A stretch of DNA of 64,000 bases from Saprospiraceae bacterium. GTDB taxonomy: Bacteria; Bacteroidota; Bacteroidia; Chitinophagales; Saprospiraceae. Both the position numbers and the translations under genes were made by a program. The first letter of the stretch is position 1. Each line of letters opens with the position of its first letter. Below the pieces are notes generated by a model. That model was not told where the DNA came from. It did not search any database and worked only from the letters and a program-made list of their open reading frames with translations. This document shows positions 7,436-15,840 of the stretch, in pieces. Location of the stretch: assembly GCA_029262995.1 (NCBI GenBank), contig JAJCYH010000011.1, positions 1 through 64,000 of the forward strand, written 5' to 3'.

Positions 7436-9580
7436 ATGAGCAAGTTAAGTATTATCCTGACAGTATTAATTTTTGTAGGATGTAACTCGGATAAGAGCAT
7501 AAAAATGAAGTCAAATATAGAATTGAATTATCCAGAAACAAGAAAGGATAGCTCGGTTGTAGATGATTACCATAGCACAAAAGTCCAAGACCCATACCGA
7601 TGGTTGGAGAATGATACTGCACAAGACGTAGAGAAATGGGTTATAGAGCAGAACAAAGTAACTGAATCATATCTTTCCCAAATAGAATATAGAGATAAGA
7701 TAAAAGATAGATATACCGAATTGTTTAATTATGTAAAACTAGGTTCTCCTTACAAGATTGGTGATAATTACTTTTTTTCTAAAAATGATGGACTCCAGAA
7801 TCAAGCCGTTATTTATATACAAAAGGGGTTGGAAGGCACTCCAGAAGTGTTTTTAGATCCTAATGCTATGTCAAAGGAAGGTACAGTAGCAATTAATATG
7901 ATCGGTTTTTCATCTGATGATAAGTTTGTTGCCTATTCAAAGCAAAATGCAGGAAGTGATTGGCAGGAGATTCACATTATGAATATTGAAACAAAAGAAA
8001 AATTGACCGATGTACTCAAGTGGGTCAAATTCTCGGGAGCCAATTGGTATAAAGATGGCTTTTTCTATAGCAGATATCCTGAGCCTTCAGATGGAACGGA
8101 ACTGTCTGCAACCAATGATTTTCATTCCGTATATTATCATAAGCTTGGTGATGATCAAAGCAAAGACAAGTTGATTTACAACAATCCAGACAACCCTAGA
8201 CTTTATAACTTTACAAGCATTATGGAAGATGACCGATTCTTGATTCTATATGTTTCTACAGGAACTGATGGCTATGAAACTTATTATAAAGATCTTAACG
8301 ATCCTAAAAGTGAGTTCGTAGCTTTATTTACTGGTTTTGATAATAAGAGTAGAGTCGTTGACAATGTTGGAGATTCCTTTTTGATAACGACAGATATTGA
8401 TGCTCCTAAATACAGATTGATTTCTGTTAACAGCAAAAAACCTTCAAAAGACAATTGGAAGGAAATTATTCCAGAATCGAAGCATTTACTCCAAGGTGTA
8501 TCTACAGGTGGTGGCAAATTATGGGCGAGTTATCTTGTTAATGCAACGACAAGAGTATTTAGATATAATTATGATGGATCAAATAAGAGATCTATTGAAC
8601 TTCCTGGTTTGGGTAGCAGTTCAGGCTTTGGTGGTCGTGAAGATGATACACACTTCTTTTATTCATTTTCTTCTTTTGTTCAACCCAATACAATCTATAA
8701 ATATGATATTGCTTCAGGTGAGTCAGAAGAATTTTTCGAATCTGATCTTAAATTTAACCCCGATGATTATGTAGAGAGACAGGTGTTTTATAAGAGTAAA
8801 GATGGAACAGAAATTCCAATGTTTATTGTACATAAAAAAGACTTGATATTATCTGGAAATAATCCAACATACCTTTATGCTTATGGTGGATTTAATGTTA
8901 ACATGACTCCTTCTTTCAGTACTTCAAGAATGATACTTTTAGAAAATGGAGGAGTGTTTGCAATGCCAAACCTTAGAGGAGGAGGCGAATTTGGTGAGGA
9001 ATGGCATAAAGCTGGGATGCTACTAAATAAACAAAATGTATTTGATGACTTTATTGCAGCAGCTGAATATCTTATAGACTTAAAATATACTTCATCGGAA
9101 AAGTTGGCCATAGCAGGGGGATCAAATGGTGGATTACTTGTTGGTGCCTGTATGACTCAACGACCAGATTTATTCGCTGTTGCATTTCCAGCAGTAGGTG
9201 TTATGGATATGTTGCGCTATCATAAATTTACGGTAGGATGGGGCTGGGTGCCAGAATATGGTTCAAGTGATAGCCTTGAACATTTTGAAAATCTATTGAG
9301 TTACTCTCCCCTTCATAACTTAAAAGAAGGCACTGCTTATCCAGCAACAATGGTGACAACTGCAGATCATGATGACAGAGTAGTACCTGCTCATTCGTTT
9401 AAGTTTGGAGCAAGACTCCAGGAATGTCACTCTGGTGATGCGCCAGTTATCTTACGTATAGAAACTGACGCAGGACATGGAGCAGGGAAGCCTACTTCTA
9501 AAATTATTGAAGAACAGACAGATATATGGTCATTTTTCTTTTACAATACCAATAGCCCTGTATCTTATATTGAAGGTTAA
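7436..9580 (+). CDS. prolyl oligopeptidase family serine peptidase (S9A), lipoprotein
   Basis: Cleaves short peptides after proline. The 714 residues match family length. The N-terminus (SIILTVLIFVGC) has a lipobox with Cys16, so the enzyme should be membrane-anchored in the periplasm or outer membrane. YPETRKDSSVVDDYH and DPYRWLEN mark the start of the S9A beta-propeller. The C-terminal alpha/beta hydrolase domain has GGSNGG with nucleophile Ser563, HDDRVVPAHS with the acid residue at 646-647, and AGHGAG with His681. The Cys and Lys-rich spacing before the propeller are typical of Bacteroidota POP lipoproteins. It is 23 nt upstream of cdaA and probably cotranscribed, although the two are functionally unrelated. 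Confidence 0.92.
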   Translation: MSKLSIILTVLIFVGCNSDKSIKMKSNIELNYPETRKDSSVVDDYHSTKVQDPYRWLENDTAQDVEKWVIEQNKVTESYLSQIEYRDKIKDRYTELFNYVKLGSPYKIGDNYFFSKNDGLQNQAVIYIQKGLEGTPEVFLDPNAMSKEGTVAINMIGFSSDDKFVAYSKQNAGSDWQEIHIMNIETKEKLTDVLKWVKFSGANWYKDGFFYSRYPEPSDGTELSATNDFHSVYYHKLGDDQSKDKLIYNNPDNPRLYNFTSIMEDDRFLILYVSTGTDGYETYYKDLNDPKSEFVALFTGFDNKSRVVDNVGDSFLITTDIDAPKYRLISVNSKKPSKDNWKEIIPESKHLLQGVSTGGGKLWASYLVNATTRVFRYNYDGSNKRSIELPGLGSSSGFGGREDDTHFFYSFSSFVQPNTIYKYDIASGESEEFFESDLKFNPDDYVERQVFYKSKDGTEIPMFIVHKKDLILSGNNPTYLYAYGGFNVNMTPSFSTSRMILLENGGVFAMPNLRGGGEFGEEWHKAGMLLNKQNVFDDFIAAAEYLIDLKYTSSEKLAIAGGSNGGLLVGACMTQRPDLFAVAFPAVGVMDMLRYHKFTVGWGWVPEYGSSDSLEHFENLLSYSPLHNLKEGTAYPATMVTTADHDDRVVPAHSFKFGARLQECHSGDAPVILRIETDAGHGAGKPTSKIIEEQTDIWSFFFYNTNSPVSYIEG

Positions 9581-9603
9581 TTTTTTAAAAATAAAATTAC
9601 CAA

Positions 9604-10404
9604 GTGAGTACATTATTTACTTTTGGCAACTTAGACATTCGAGTACTTGATATATTAGATATCATCATTGCGGCATATCTTATATACTTTATATATAAAT
9701 ATGTGAAAGGTACTGCCGCAGTTAACATTTTTGTGGGGATAGTACTATTTCTTTTGCTTTTGATTGGAGTTACCCAACTGAAGATGCGTCTGTTAACTTT
9801 AATGCTTGGATCAATAGCTGGGATTGGTCTAATAGGTTTGATTGTAATTTTTCAGCCTGAAATTAGGCGCGTTTTACTGATGATAGGAAATAATACCGTT
9901 AAGGGAAGATTTAATTTCCTAGAGAGTTTTTTCAAATTTACAGGCATAAAGAATAAAGCTTTCATTGATAGAGTTTGTGGAAATGTGATTGAAGCTATTG
10001 AACATTTGAGTCAAACAAAAACGGGCGCTATCTTGGTGTTTACAAAGTCTGATTTACCATCTCTCGTAAATACAGGATTTTTTATTGATTCTGAATTGAA
10101 TTCTATATTGCTGGAAGCTATATTTTACAAAAATGCTCCACTACATGATGGCGCCGTAATTATTCAAAACAATCGTATCGTTGCGGCAAGTTGTATTCTC
10201 CCTGTTTCTTCAAGCAATGAAATTCCAAAGGAAATGGGTCTAAGACATAGAGCCGCTTTGGGCGTTGCCGAAAACAATGAGGTGCTAGTGGTTATTGTAT
10301 CTGAAGAAAATGGAGGAATATCGTATGCCACAGACAGAAAGCTCTATTACAACGTATCTAAGGAAGAATTTAAAATTCGACTTGAAAAGTATTACATGTC
10401 ATAG
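9604..10404 (+). CDS. cdaA: diadenylate cyclase CdaA (c-di-AMP synthase)
   Basis: Condenses two ATP into cyclic di-AMP, a second messenger for osmotic and cell-wall homeostasis. It starts at GTG 9604; no upstream in-frame start is better. Three hydrophobic helices fill the first about 85 residues (LDIIIAAYLIYFIY, IFVGIVLFLLLLIGV, GLIGLIVIFQPEIRR), followed by the DAC/DisA_N catalytic domain. The catalytic motifs are DGA at 182-184 and RHR at 214-216, both intact. Length 266 is standard for CdaA. In many Bacteroidota cdaA follows folP; here it follows a peptidase, and folP is 46 kb away. Confidence 0.95.
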   Translation: MSTLFTFGNLDIRVLDILDIIIAAYLIYFIYKYVKGTAAVNIFVGIVLFLLLLIGVTQLKMRLLTLMLGSIAGIGLIGLIVIFQPEIRRVLLMIGNNTVKGRFNFLESFFKFTGIKNKAFIDRVCGNVIEAIEHLSQTKTGAILVFTKSDLPSLVNTGFFIDSELNSILLEAIFYKNAPLHDGAVIIQNNRIVAASCILPVSSSNEIPKEMGLRHRAALGVAENNEVLVVIVSEENGGISYATDRKLYYNVSKEEFKIRLEKYYMS

Positions 10405-10465
10405 CTTTTTGTGAAACATAGTCAATAAAAAATTAACAAAAATTAGCTATTACTGTTTATACATA

Positions 10466-10473
10466 TAAATTTG
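10466..10473 (+). promoter_or_regulatory. -7 promoter element of the M20 peptidase/fkp/trmD operon
   Basis: TAAATTTG followed by C is a perfect TAnnTTTG element 18 nt upstream of the ATG at 10492. It marks the 5' end of a three-gene unit with very tight spacing. Confidence 0.55.
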
Positions 10474-10491
10474 CAGTAATTCAAAATTGAT

Positions 10492-11889
10492 ATGGAATCT
10501 ACGTTAAAGTATATTAAAAAAAACAAAAAAAGGTTTTTAAACGAACTTCTTGAATTTTTAACCATTCCTTCTGTTAGCGCAGATCCTGCATACAAAAAAA
10601 GTGTGAAAGAGGCTGCTCAGTTCTTGGAAGCAAAAATGAAAGAAGCAGGATTGGATAAGGTTAAAATTTACCCTACCAAAGGTCACCCAATTGTTTTTGG
10701 TCAAAAAATAATTGATGCAGCATTGCCAACTATATTAGTATATGGGCATTATGATGTGCAACCACCGGATCCTATCGATTTATGGGAAAGTGGTCCATTC
10801 AAACCAGTTGTTAAGAAAACCAAGCTTCATCCTGAGGGCGCAATTTTTGCTAGAGGTGCCTGTGATGATAAAGGTCAGGCCTATATGCATGTGAAAGCTT
10901 TTGAAGCAATGGTGGAAACCGGCAATTTAGCCTGTAATGTGAAATTTATGATGGAAGGCGAAGAAGAGGTTGGATCTGTTCACCTTGAAAGCTTTTGTAG
11001 AAAATATCAAAAGATGCTTAAGTCTGATGTTGTTCTAATATCAGATACATCAATCATCGCTAATGATGTGCCTTCAGTAACTGTTGGATTACGTGGGTTG
11101 AGCTATTTAGAAGTGGAGATAACTGGTCCCAATAGAGATTTACACTCAGGGGTTTATGGAGGCGCAGTAGCAAACCCAGCAAATGTGCTGTGTGATATGA
11201 TTTCTAAACTTGTGGATAATGATGGGCATATTAACATTCCAGGATTCTATAAAGATGTTGTTGAGCTTTCAGCCGAAGAAAGAAAATCAATGAATAAAGC
11301 ACCTTTTAGTATTAAAAAATATAAAGAGCACTTAGACATAGAAGCAATAAACGGAGAGAAAGGCTACACTACTCTGGAAAGAAGTTCAATAAGACCAAGT
11401 CTTGATGTAAATGGAATATGGGGAGGATATACGGGTGAAGGAGCAAAGACCGTATTGCCCTCAAAAGCATACGCTAAAATCAGTATGCGCTTAGTGCCAA
11501 ATCAAAATCCAGAAAAAATTACTGCTTTGTTTGCTAAATACTTCAACAAACTAGCGCCTAAAGGTGTAAGTGTAAAAGTTACACCACATCATGGAGGAAT
11601 GCCTGCAGTTACACCTACAGACACCGATGAATACAGGGCTGCTCATCTGGCTATGAAAGCAAGCTTTGGGAAGAATCCAATCCCGCAAAGGGGTGGAGGC
11701 AGTATACCTATTGTTGCAATGTTTGAGGATGTCTTTAATGTTAAATCTGTATTGATGGGATTTGGATTAGATTCAGATAATATACATTCTCCAAATGAGC
11801 ATTATGGATTGTTCAATTATTATAAAGGAATAGAAACAATCCCTTACTATTTTCATTATTATAAAGAACTAAAAAATAAAAACCTATGA
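10492..11889 (+). CDS. M20 family metallopeptidase (dipeptidase)
   Basis: Zinc-dependent exopeptidase of the M20/CPG2 dipeptidase type, 465 residues, with no signal peptide. The metal and catalytic residues appear in order: LVYGHYDVQPPD (zinc His and Asp), RGACDDKGQ (bridging Asp), MEGEEEVGS (catalytic Glu and zinc Glu), ISDTS, and a C-terminal IHSPNEH. A lid/dimerisation domain occupies the middle. Length and motifs fit cytosolic nonspecific dipeptidases. It begins a likely operon: its stop codon overlaps the start of the FKBP gene by 4 nt. Confidence 0.92.
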   Translation: MESTLKYIKKNKKRFLNELLEFLTIPSVSADPAYKKSVKEAAQFLEAKMKEAGLDKVKIYPTKGHPIVFGQKIIDAALPTILVYGHYDVQPPDPIDLWESGPFKPVVKKTKLHPEGAIFARGACDDKGQAYMHVKAFEAMVETGNLACNVKFMMEGEEEVGSVHLESFCRKYQKMLKSDVVLISDTSIIANDVPSVTVGLRGLSYLEVEITGPNRDLHSGVYGGAVANPANVLCDMISKLVDNDGHINIPGFYKDVVELSAEERKSMNKAPFSIKKYKEHLDIEAINGEKGYTTLERSSIRPSLDVNGIWGGYTGEGAKTVLPSKAYAKISMRLVPNQNPEKITALFAKYFNKLAPKGVSVKVTPHHGGMPAVTPTDTDEYRAAHLAMKASFGKNPIPQRGGGSIPIVAMFEDVFNVKSVLMGFGLDSDNIHSPNEHYGLFNYYKGIETIPYYFHYYKELKNKNL

Positions 11890-12527
11890 GATATCTTATA
11901 ATTCTCTCATTATTGATCACACAAAATGCAATAGCGCAAATGGATACAGTTAGTTACAGTGTAGGAATGGTAGTCGCAAAAAACCTTAAATCGCAGGGAA
12001 TGTCTGAATTAGATATCAGCTCTTTCACTCAAGCATTTGAAGATGTTTTTAATGGTGTTGAACTTAAATTATCATTCAATGAAGCAACAGAACAATTTCA
12101 AAATTATATGGGCTCGCTCCAAAAAGCAGTAGGCGAGAAAACAAAAAGCGAGGGCTTAGCTTTTTTGGAGGAAAATGGAAAGAGACCTTCGGTAGTTACT
12201 CTTTCATCGGGCCTACAATATGAAGTTATTACAGCTTCTAGTGATACTCAAAAGCCTGCTTTATATGACAAAGTAAAAGTGCATTACCATGGAACGCTTA
12301 TTAATGGAACTGTCTTTGACTCTTCTGTTGAACGTAATGAACCTATCTCTTTCCCTCTAAATGGTGTAATTCAAGGTTGGCAAGAAGGGCTTCAGTTGAT
12401 GTCAGTTGGTTCTAAGTATAAGCTTTACATTCCTTATCACCTGGCTTATGGAGAAAGAGGGGCAGGAGAAGTCATCAAACCATATTCATCACTTGTATTC
12501 GAGGTTGAGCTTCTTGGGATTGAGTAA
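11886..12527 (+). CDS. FKBP-type peptidyl-prolyl cis-trans isomerase, exported
   Basis: Catalyses cis-trans isomerisation of X-Pro bonds during protein folding. It is 213 residues long with a signal peptide (YLIILSLLITQNAIAQ). An FkpA/MIP-type N-terminal dimerisation region is at about 20-105 (SYSVGMVVAKNLKSQGM). The FKBP domain at about 110-213 contains VKVHYHGTLINGTVFDSS, GVIQGWQEGLQLM and IPYHLAYGERGAG, all with expected active-site aromatics. It should be periplasmic. The ATG overlaps the M20 peptidase stop by 4 nt and trmD begins 6 nt later. Confidence 0.93.
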   Translation: MRYLIILSLLITQNAIAQMDTVSYSVGMVVAKNLKSQGMSELDISSFTQAFEDVFNGVELKLSFNEATEQFQNYMGSLQKAVGEKTKSEGLAFLEENGKRPSVVTLSSGLQYEVITASSDTQKPALYDKVKVHYHGTLINGTVFDSSVERNEPISFPLNGVIQGWQEGLQLMSVGSKYKLYIPYHLAYGERGAGEVIKPYSSLVFEVELLGIE

Positions 12528-12533
12528 AGGATA

Positions 12534-13223
12534 ATGGTATTTGATATCATATCTGCAGTTCCTGAATTACTGGAAAGCCCATTTAGTCATTCTATACTTA
12601 AGCGTGCGGTTAAAAACAATTTAATCACCATTAATATCATAGACATACGGCAATATGGAATAGGTCCTCACAAACAAATTGATGACTATCAATATGGTGG
12701 CGGAGCAGGTATGGTACTTATGGCTGAACCATTGAAGAATTGTATCGAAGATTTATTAGCTTCTCATAAATATGATGAGATTATATTCATGACGCCTGAT
12801 GGAGATACTTTCAATCAGCAGCAAGCCAATCAGCTTTCGTTGTCGGATCGTTTGATGATAATCTTAGGCCATTATAAAGGCATTGATCAACGCATTAGAG
12901 ATAAATACATCACTAAGGAGATATCAATAGGTGATTATGTCCTTTCTGGAGGAGAATTACCTGCCGCTGTTATAGTGGATTCTATCTCAAGACTTATTCC
13001 AGGTGTTTTAAACGATGCTACTTCGGCATTGACAGATAGTCATCAAGACAACTTACTCGCTCCACCTGTTTATACACGTCCATCAGTGATAGATGATATG
13101 GAAGTTCCTGAAGTATTATTAAGTGGTAATGACAAAAGGATTGAAGAGTGGCGTTATCAACAATCGCTATTGAAAACTAAGATGAAAAGACCAGATTTGT
13201 ACGATAAGAACAAAGAGTCTTAA
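12534..13223 (+). CDS. trmD: tRNA (guanine37-N1)-methyltransferase
   Basis: Methylates G37 of tRNAs reading CNN codons, preventing +1 frameshifts. The 229 residues match the normal length. The SPOUT trefoil knot is visible: DDYQYGGGAGMVLM, then LGHYKGIDQR and ISIGDYVLSGGELPA, which contact SAM and tRNA. It is the last gene of the M20 peptidase-FKBP-trmD unit. Its stop codon shares the tetranucleotide TTAA (13220-13223) with the stop codon of the convergent UbiA-like gene. Confidence 0.96.
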   Translation: MVFDIISAVPELLESPFSHSILKRAVKNNLITINIIDIRQYGIGPHKQIDDYQYGGGAGMVLMAEPLKNCIEDLLASHKYDEIIFMTPDGDTFNQQQANQLSLSDRLMIILGHYKGIDQRIRDKYITKEISIGDYVLSGGELPAAVIVDSISRLIPGVLNDATSALTDSHQDNLLAPPVYTRPSVIDDMEVPEVLLSGNDKRIEEWRYQQSLLKTKMKRPDLYDKNKES

Positions 13224-14083
13224 GAAAGGCTATAAGCCATGATAATTAAAAGGGAGCGGATAGTGATTGTGCTATCAAGAAGTCCAGAAAAATACAAATC
13301 CGAAGATTTGTTCCATGCAATCTTGATAAACAGATAGCTTATCAAAATCATTGCAATCAATAGCATATAGCCAAGGTAATCGAGGTTCGTGCATTTTGCT
13401 ATGCCCATCCACAAGGCAAAATCAATAAGAAGTAACATTTGCGTAAGCTTAAAACTTTTTTCTTTTCCTATTGAATAGGGAATGGTTTTAACATGCATAT
13501 GTGTATCGACTTCTAGGTCCCTGACATCAAAAGGAATAGTTATTAAAGTGATATAAATTAATTTCTCTAAAAACAGAAGAACTACAATCAAATCATTGTT
13601 TTTCAATTCCTGATTTGAATATATCGGAATCATGGCTATTGAAGCCCAAACTATCCCAATCAATAATATTTTGATGTAGGGAAAATCTCTTAACCTCTTT
13701 CCGTTGTTGAACAATGGAAGAATATAAAACATGCTTATTATACCAGGAATCAATAAAAGCTTGAGATAAATCAGTGGTATAATACAACTTATATATAATA
13801 GAATTAGGAATGAAATTAAAGCAATAGAGATTATTCCCTTTTTTAAATTTTGGATAATAACAAACCTGCCTTCTGTAAACCTTAATGATAGTTTTTTAAT
13901 GCCAATAATACGATGTATAGAATAGGTTAGCATGGTTGCGCAAAAAACCAAAAGTGGAAATTTGAAATTAACGCTTTGCCTAAAAATATAGTTTGCCTCC
14001 AAAACAAATAAGGCTGCTGCAATAGAAATATTTAAACTGCTATAAATGAAAATTTGGAGTAGTTTGTTTCCAAATTTTTTCAC
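13220..14083 (-). CDS. UbiA-like prenyltransferase-family membrane protein
   Basis: Polytopic membrane protein of 287 residues with about eight hydrophobic helices. The second aspartate motif of the UbiA family is clear (DVRDLEVD, 186-193, followed by KTIPYSIG), and FYILPLFNNGKRLRDF after helix four is also family-like. The first aspartate motif (NDxxD type), expected near residues 53-61, is replaced by TYSIHRIIG, so metal-diphosphate binding as in MenA/UbiA is doubtful. Such variants occur in Bacteroidota as far as I recall, but their substrate is unknown to me. It is 3 nt downstream of the M42 peptidase gene and likely cotranscribed with it. Confidence 0.7.
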   Translation of the reverse strand: MKKFGNKLLQIFIYSSLNISIAAALFVLEANYIFRQSVNFKFPLLVFCATMLTYSIHRIIGIKKLSLRFTEGRFVIIQNLKKGIISIALISFLILLYISCIIPLIYLKLLLIPGIISMFYILPLFNNGKRLRDFPYIKILLIGIVWASIAMIPIYSNQELKNNDLIVVLLFLEKLIYITLITIPFDVRDLEVDTHMHVKTIPYSIGKEKSFKLTQMLLLIDFALWMGIAKCTNLDYLGYMLLIAMILISYLFIKIAWNKSSDLYFSGLLDSTITIRSLLIIMAYSLS

Positions 14084-14086
14084 GCT

Positions 14087-15166
14087 TTAAAAGTACTTGA
14101 AACTATGACCATTCTGTATTGCCAATAAAGATTGATAGATCAAAGCAGTTACACTTTCAATATCTTCTTTATGAGCCATTTCAACTGTTGTGTGCATATA
14201 TTTTAACGGTAAGGAAATTAAAGCTGCAGGCACTCCTGAACTAGAATAAGCGAAAGCATCTGTATCTGTTCCTGTGGACCTGGAAGCTGCAGACCTTTGA
14301 TAAGGAATTTCGTTTTTCTCAGCCGTTTCTATAATAAGTTGTAATAGTTTATTGTGTACTGCTGGAGCATAAGTGAGAACAGGTCCTTTACCACCTTTCA
14401 GATCACCTTGTTCTTTTGCCTTCATCATTGGAGAAGATGTGTCATGAGTTACATCAGTAATTATAGCTACATTTGGCTTTATATGATTAGCGATCATTTC
14501 AGCCCCTCTTAGTCCAATTTCTTCCTGTACCGAATTTACAATATAAAGGGAATAAGGAAGTTCTATTTTGTTGTTATGAATCAGTCTTGCAACCTCTGCA
14601 ATACAAAAGCCACCCATTTTATTATCCAAAGCTTTCCCTACGTAATATTTGTCATTTAAGCTTGACAATTCATCATCGAAAGTGATGACACAACCCACAT
14701 GAATACCTAAGCTTTCAACTTCTTCTTTATCACTGGCCCCTACATCAATAAAAATATTATCAACTTTAGGAGCAAGGTTTAGGTCTTTACCTTTTCTGAC
14801 ATGAATTGCAGGCCATCCAAAAACACCTTTAACAATGCCATTAGAAGTGTGAATATTTACTTTTTTAGAAGGAGCAATAATATGATCGGAACCTCCATTT
14901 CTTATGACACTAATGTATCCATCATCTGAAACGTAATTAACATACCATGCTATTTCATCTGCATGCGCTTCAATAACTACTTTAAAGTCTTTGCCAGGAT
15001 TAATAATCCCATAAGCTGTACCATAGTCGTCTAAATAGGTTTGATCAACATATTGCTTGATGTACTCCAACCATATTTTTTGACCCTCAGCTTCAAATCC
15101 TGTAGGTGATGTTGCATTCAGGTATTGGTACATGAATTTTTCAGATGCCTTGGTAATTACTTTCAT
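14087..15166 (-). CDS. M42 family metallopeptidase (glutamyl/deblocking aminopeptidase type)
   Basis: Cytosolic dinuclear zinc aminopeptidase of 359 residues, normally assembling into dodecameric shells. The motifs are EAHADEIAW (zinc His), LDNKMGGF (bridging Asp), VQEEIGLRGAE (catalytic and zinc Glu), a DVTHD segment, and SLPLKYMHTTVE near the C-terminus (last zinc His). The early segment YLNATSPTGFE is the typical M42 N-terminus. It lies between pyrE (10 nt upstream) and the UbiA-like gene in a minus-strand unit. Confidence 0.93.
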   Translation of the reverse strand: MKVITKASEKFMYQYLNATSPTGFEAEGQKIWLEYIKQYVDQTYLDDYGTAYGIINPGKDFKVVIEAHADEIAWYVNYVSDDGYISVIRNGGSDHIIAPSKKVNIHTSNGIVKGVFGWPAIHVRKGKDLNLAPKVDNIFIDVGASDKEEVESLGIHVGCVITFDDELSSLNDKYYVGKALDNKMGGFCIAEVARLIHNNKIELPYSLYIVNSVQEEIGLRGAEMIANHIKPNVAIITDVTHDTSSPMMKAKEQGDLKGGKGPVLTYAPAVHNKLLQLIIETAEKNEIPYQRSAASRSTGTDTDAFAYSSSGVPAALISLPLKYMHTTVEMAHKEDIESVTALIYQSLLAIQNGHSFKYF

Positions 15167-15176
15167 TTGATTTTAA

Positions 15177-15815
15177 TTAATTAAACTTATCTGCCCAGTT
15201 AACAGGATCTTCGCTCCAATTGTCGAGGATAAGTTTTTCCTCCTCGGTAATGTAGTTAATTCTAAATGCCTCCTGGATTAGATTTCTATAATTGCTTAAA
15301 GTATCCATTGGGATTTCCTTCTTTGTAAAGATATCTTTTGAACTTTGAAATCCATAACTAAAGATGGCTAAAACGCCAATGATCTTCGATCCTGTTTCTA
15401 GAATCGCCTCACAAGCAGCCATACTGCTTTTTCCAGTTGAAATTAAGTCTTCAATAACCAAAACATTAGAGTTTTCAGGAAGATAACCTTCAATCATGTT
15501 TTGCATACCGTGACCTTTAGCTTTCGATCTAACATAGATAAATGGTTTATCCAACTTTTCTGCAAGCAAAGCACCATGCGCTATTCCAGCAGTGGCAACG
15601 CCAGCGACAACATCAAAAGAATTAAAAATACTTGATTTTTCGACTAAGGAATCGATAACCAATTTCCTTATTTTTGGATAAGAAAGCAAAATTCTGTTAT
15701 CACAATATATTGGAGATTTTAGACCAGAAGCCCAAGTAAATGGATTTTTTGGTTGTAGTTTTATGGCTTTTATCTCTAAGAGTTTGTTAGCTATTTCAGA
15801 TGCAGTAGTTATCAT
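15177..15815 (-). CDS. pyrE: orotate phosphoribosyltransferase
   Basis: Converts orotate and PRPP to OMP in de novo pyrimidine synthesis. It is 212 residues long. The PRPP-binding motif VLVIEDLISTGKS is at 118-130 and the flexible loop VRSKAKGHGMQNMIEG at about 96-110. ASGLKSPIYCDNR (29-41) matches the N-terminal substrate region. A perfect -7 element at 15833-15840 gives a leader of about 10 nt. It is the first gene of the pyrE, M42, UbiA-like unit and divergent from the NUDIX gene, whose start codon lies inside this promoter. Confidence 0.96.
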   Translation of the reverse strand: MITTASEIANKLLEIKAIKLQPKNPFTWASGLKSPIYCDNRILLSYPKIRKLVIDSLVEKSSIFNSFDVVAGVATAGIAHGALLAEKLDKPFIYVRSKAKGHGMQNMIEGYLPENSNVLVIEDLISTGKSSMAACEAILETGSKIIGVLAIFSYGFQSSKDIFTKKEIPMDTLSNYRNLIQEAFRINYITEEEKLILDNWSEDPVNWADKFN

Positions 15816-15832
15816 TTAAATTTTTAAAAAGT

Positions 15833-15840
15833 CAAATGTA
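15833..15840 (-). promoter_or_regulatory. -7 promoter element of pyrE, overlapping the NUDIX start codon
   Basis: The minus strand reads TACATTTG, a perfect TAnnTTTG element 18 nt upstream of the pyrE ATG. Bases 15836-15838 are also the ATG of the divergent NUDIX gene, so the two 5' ends are interlocked. Confidence 0.5.
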
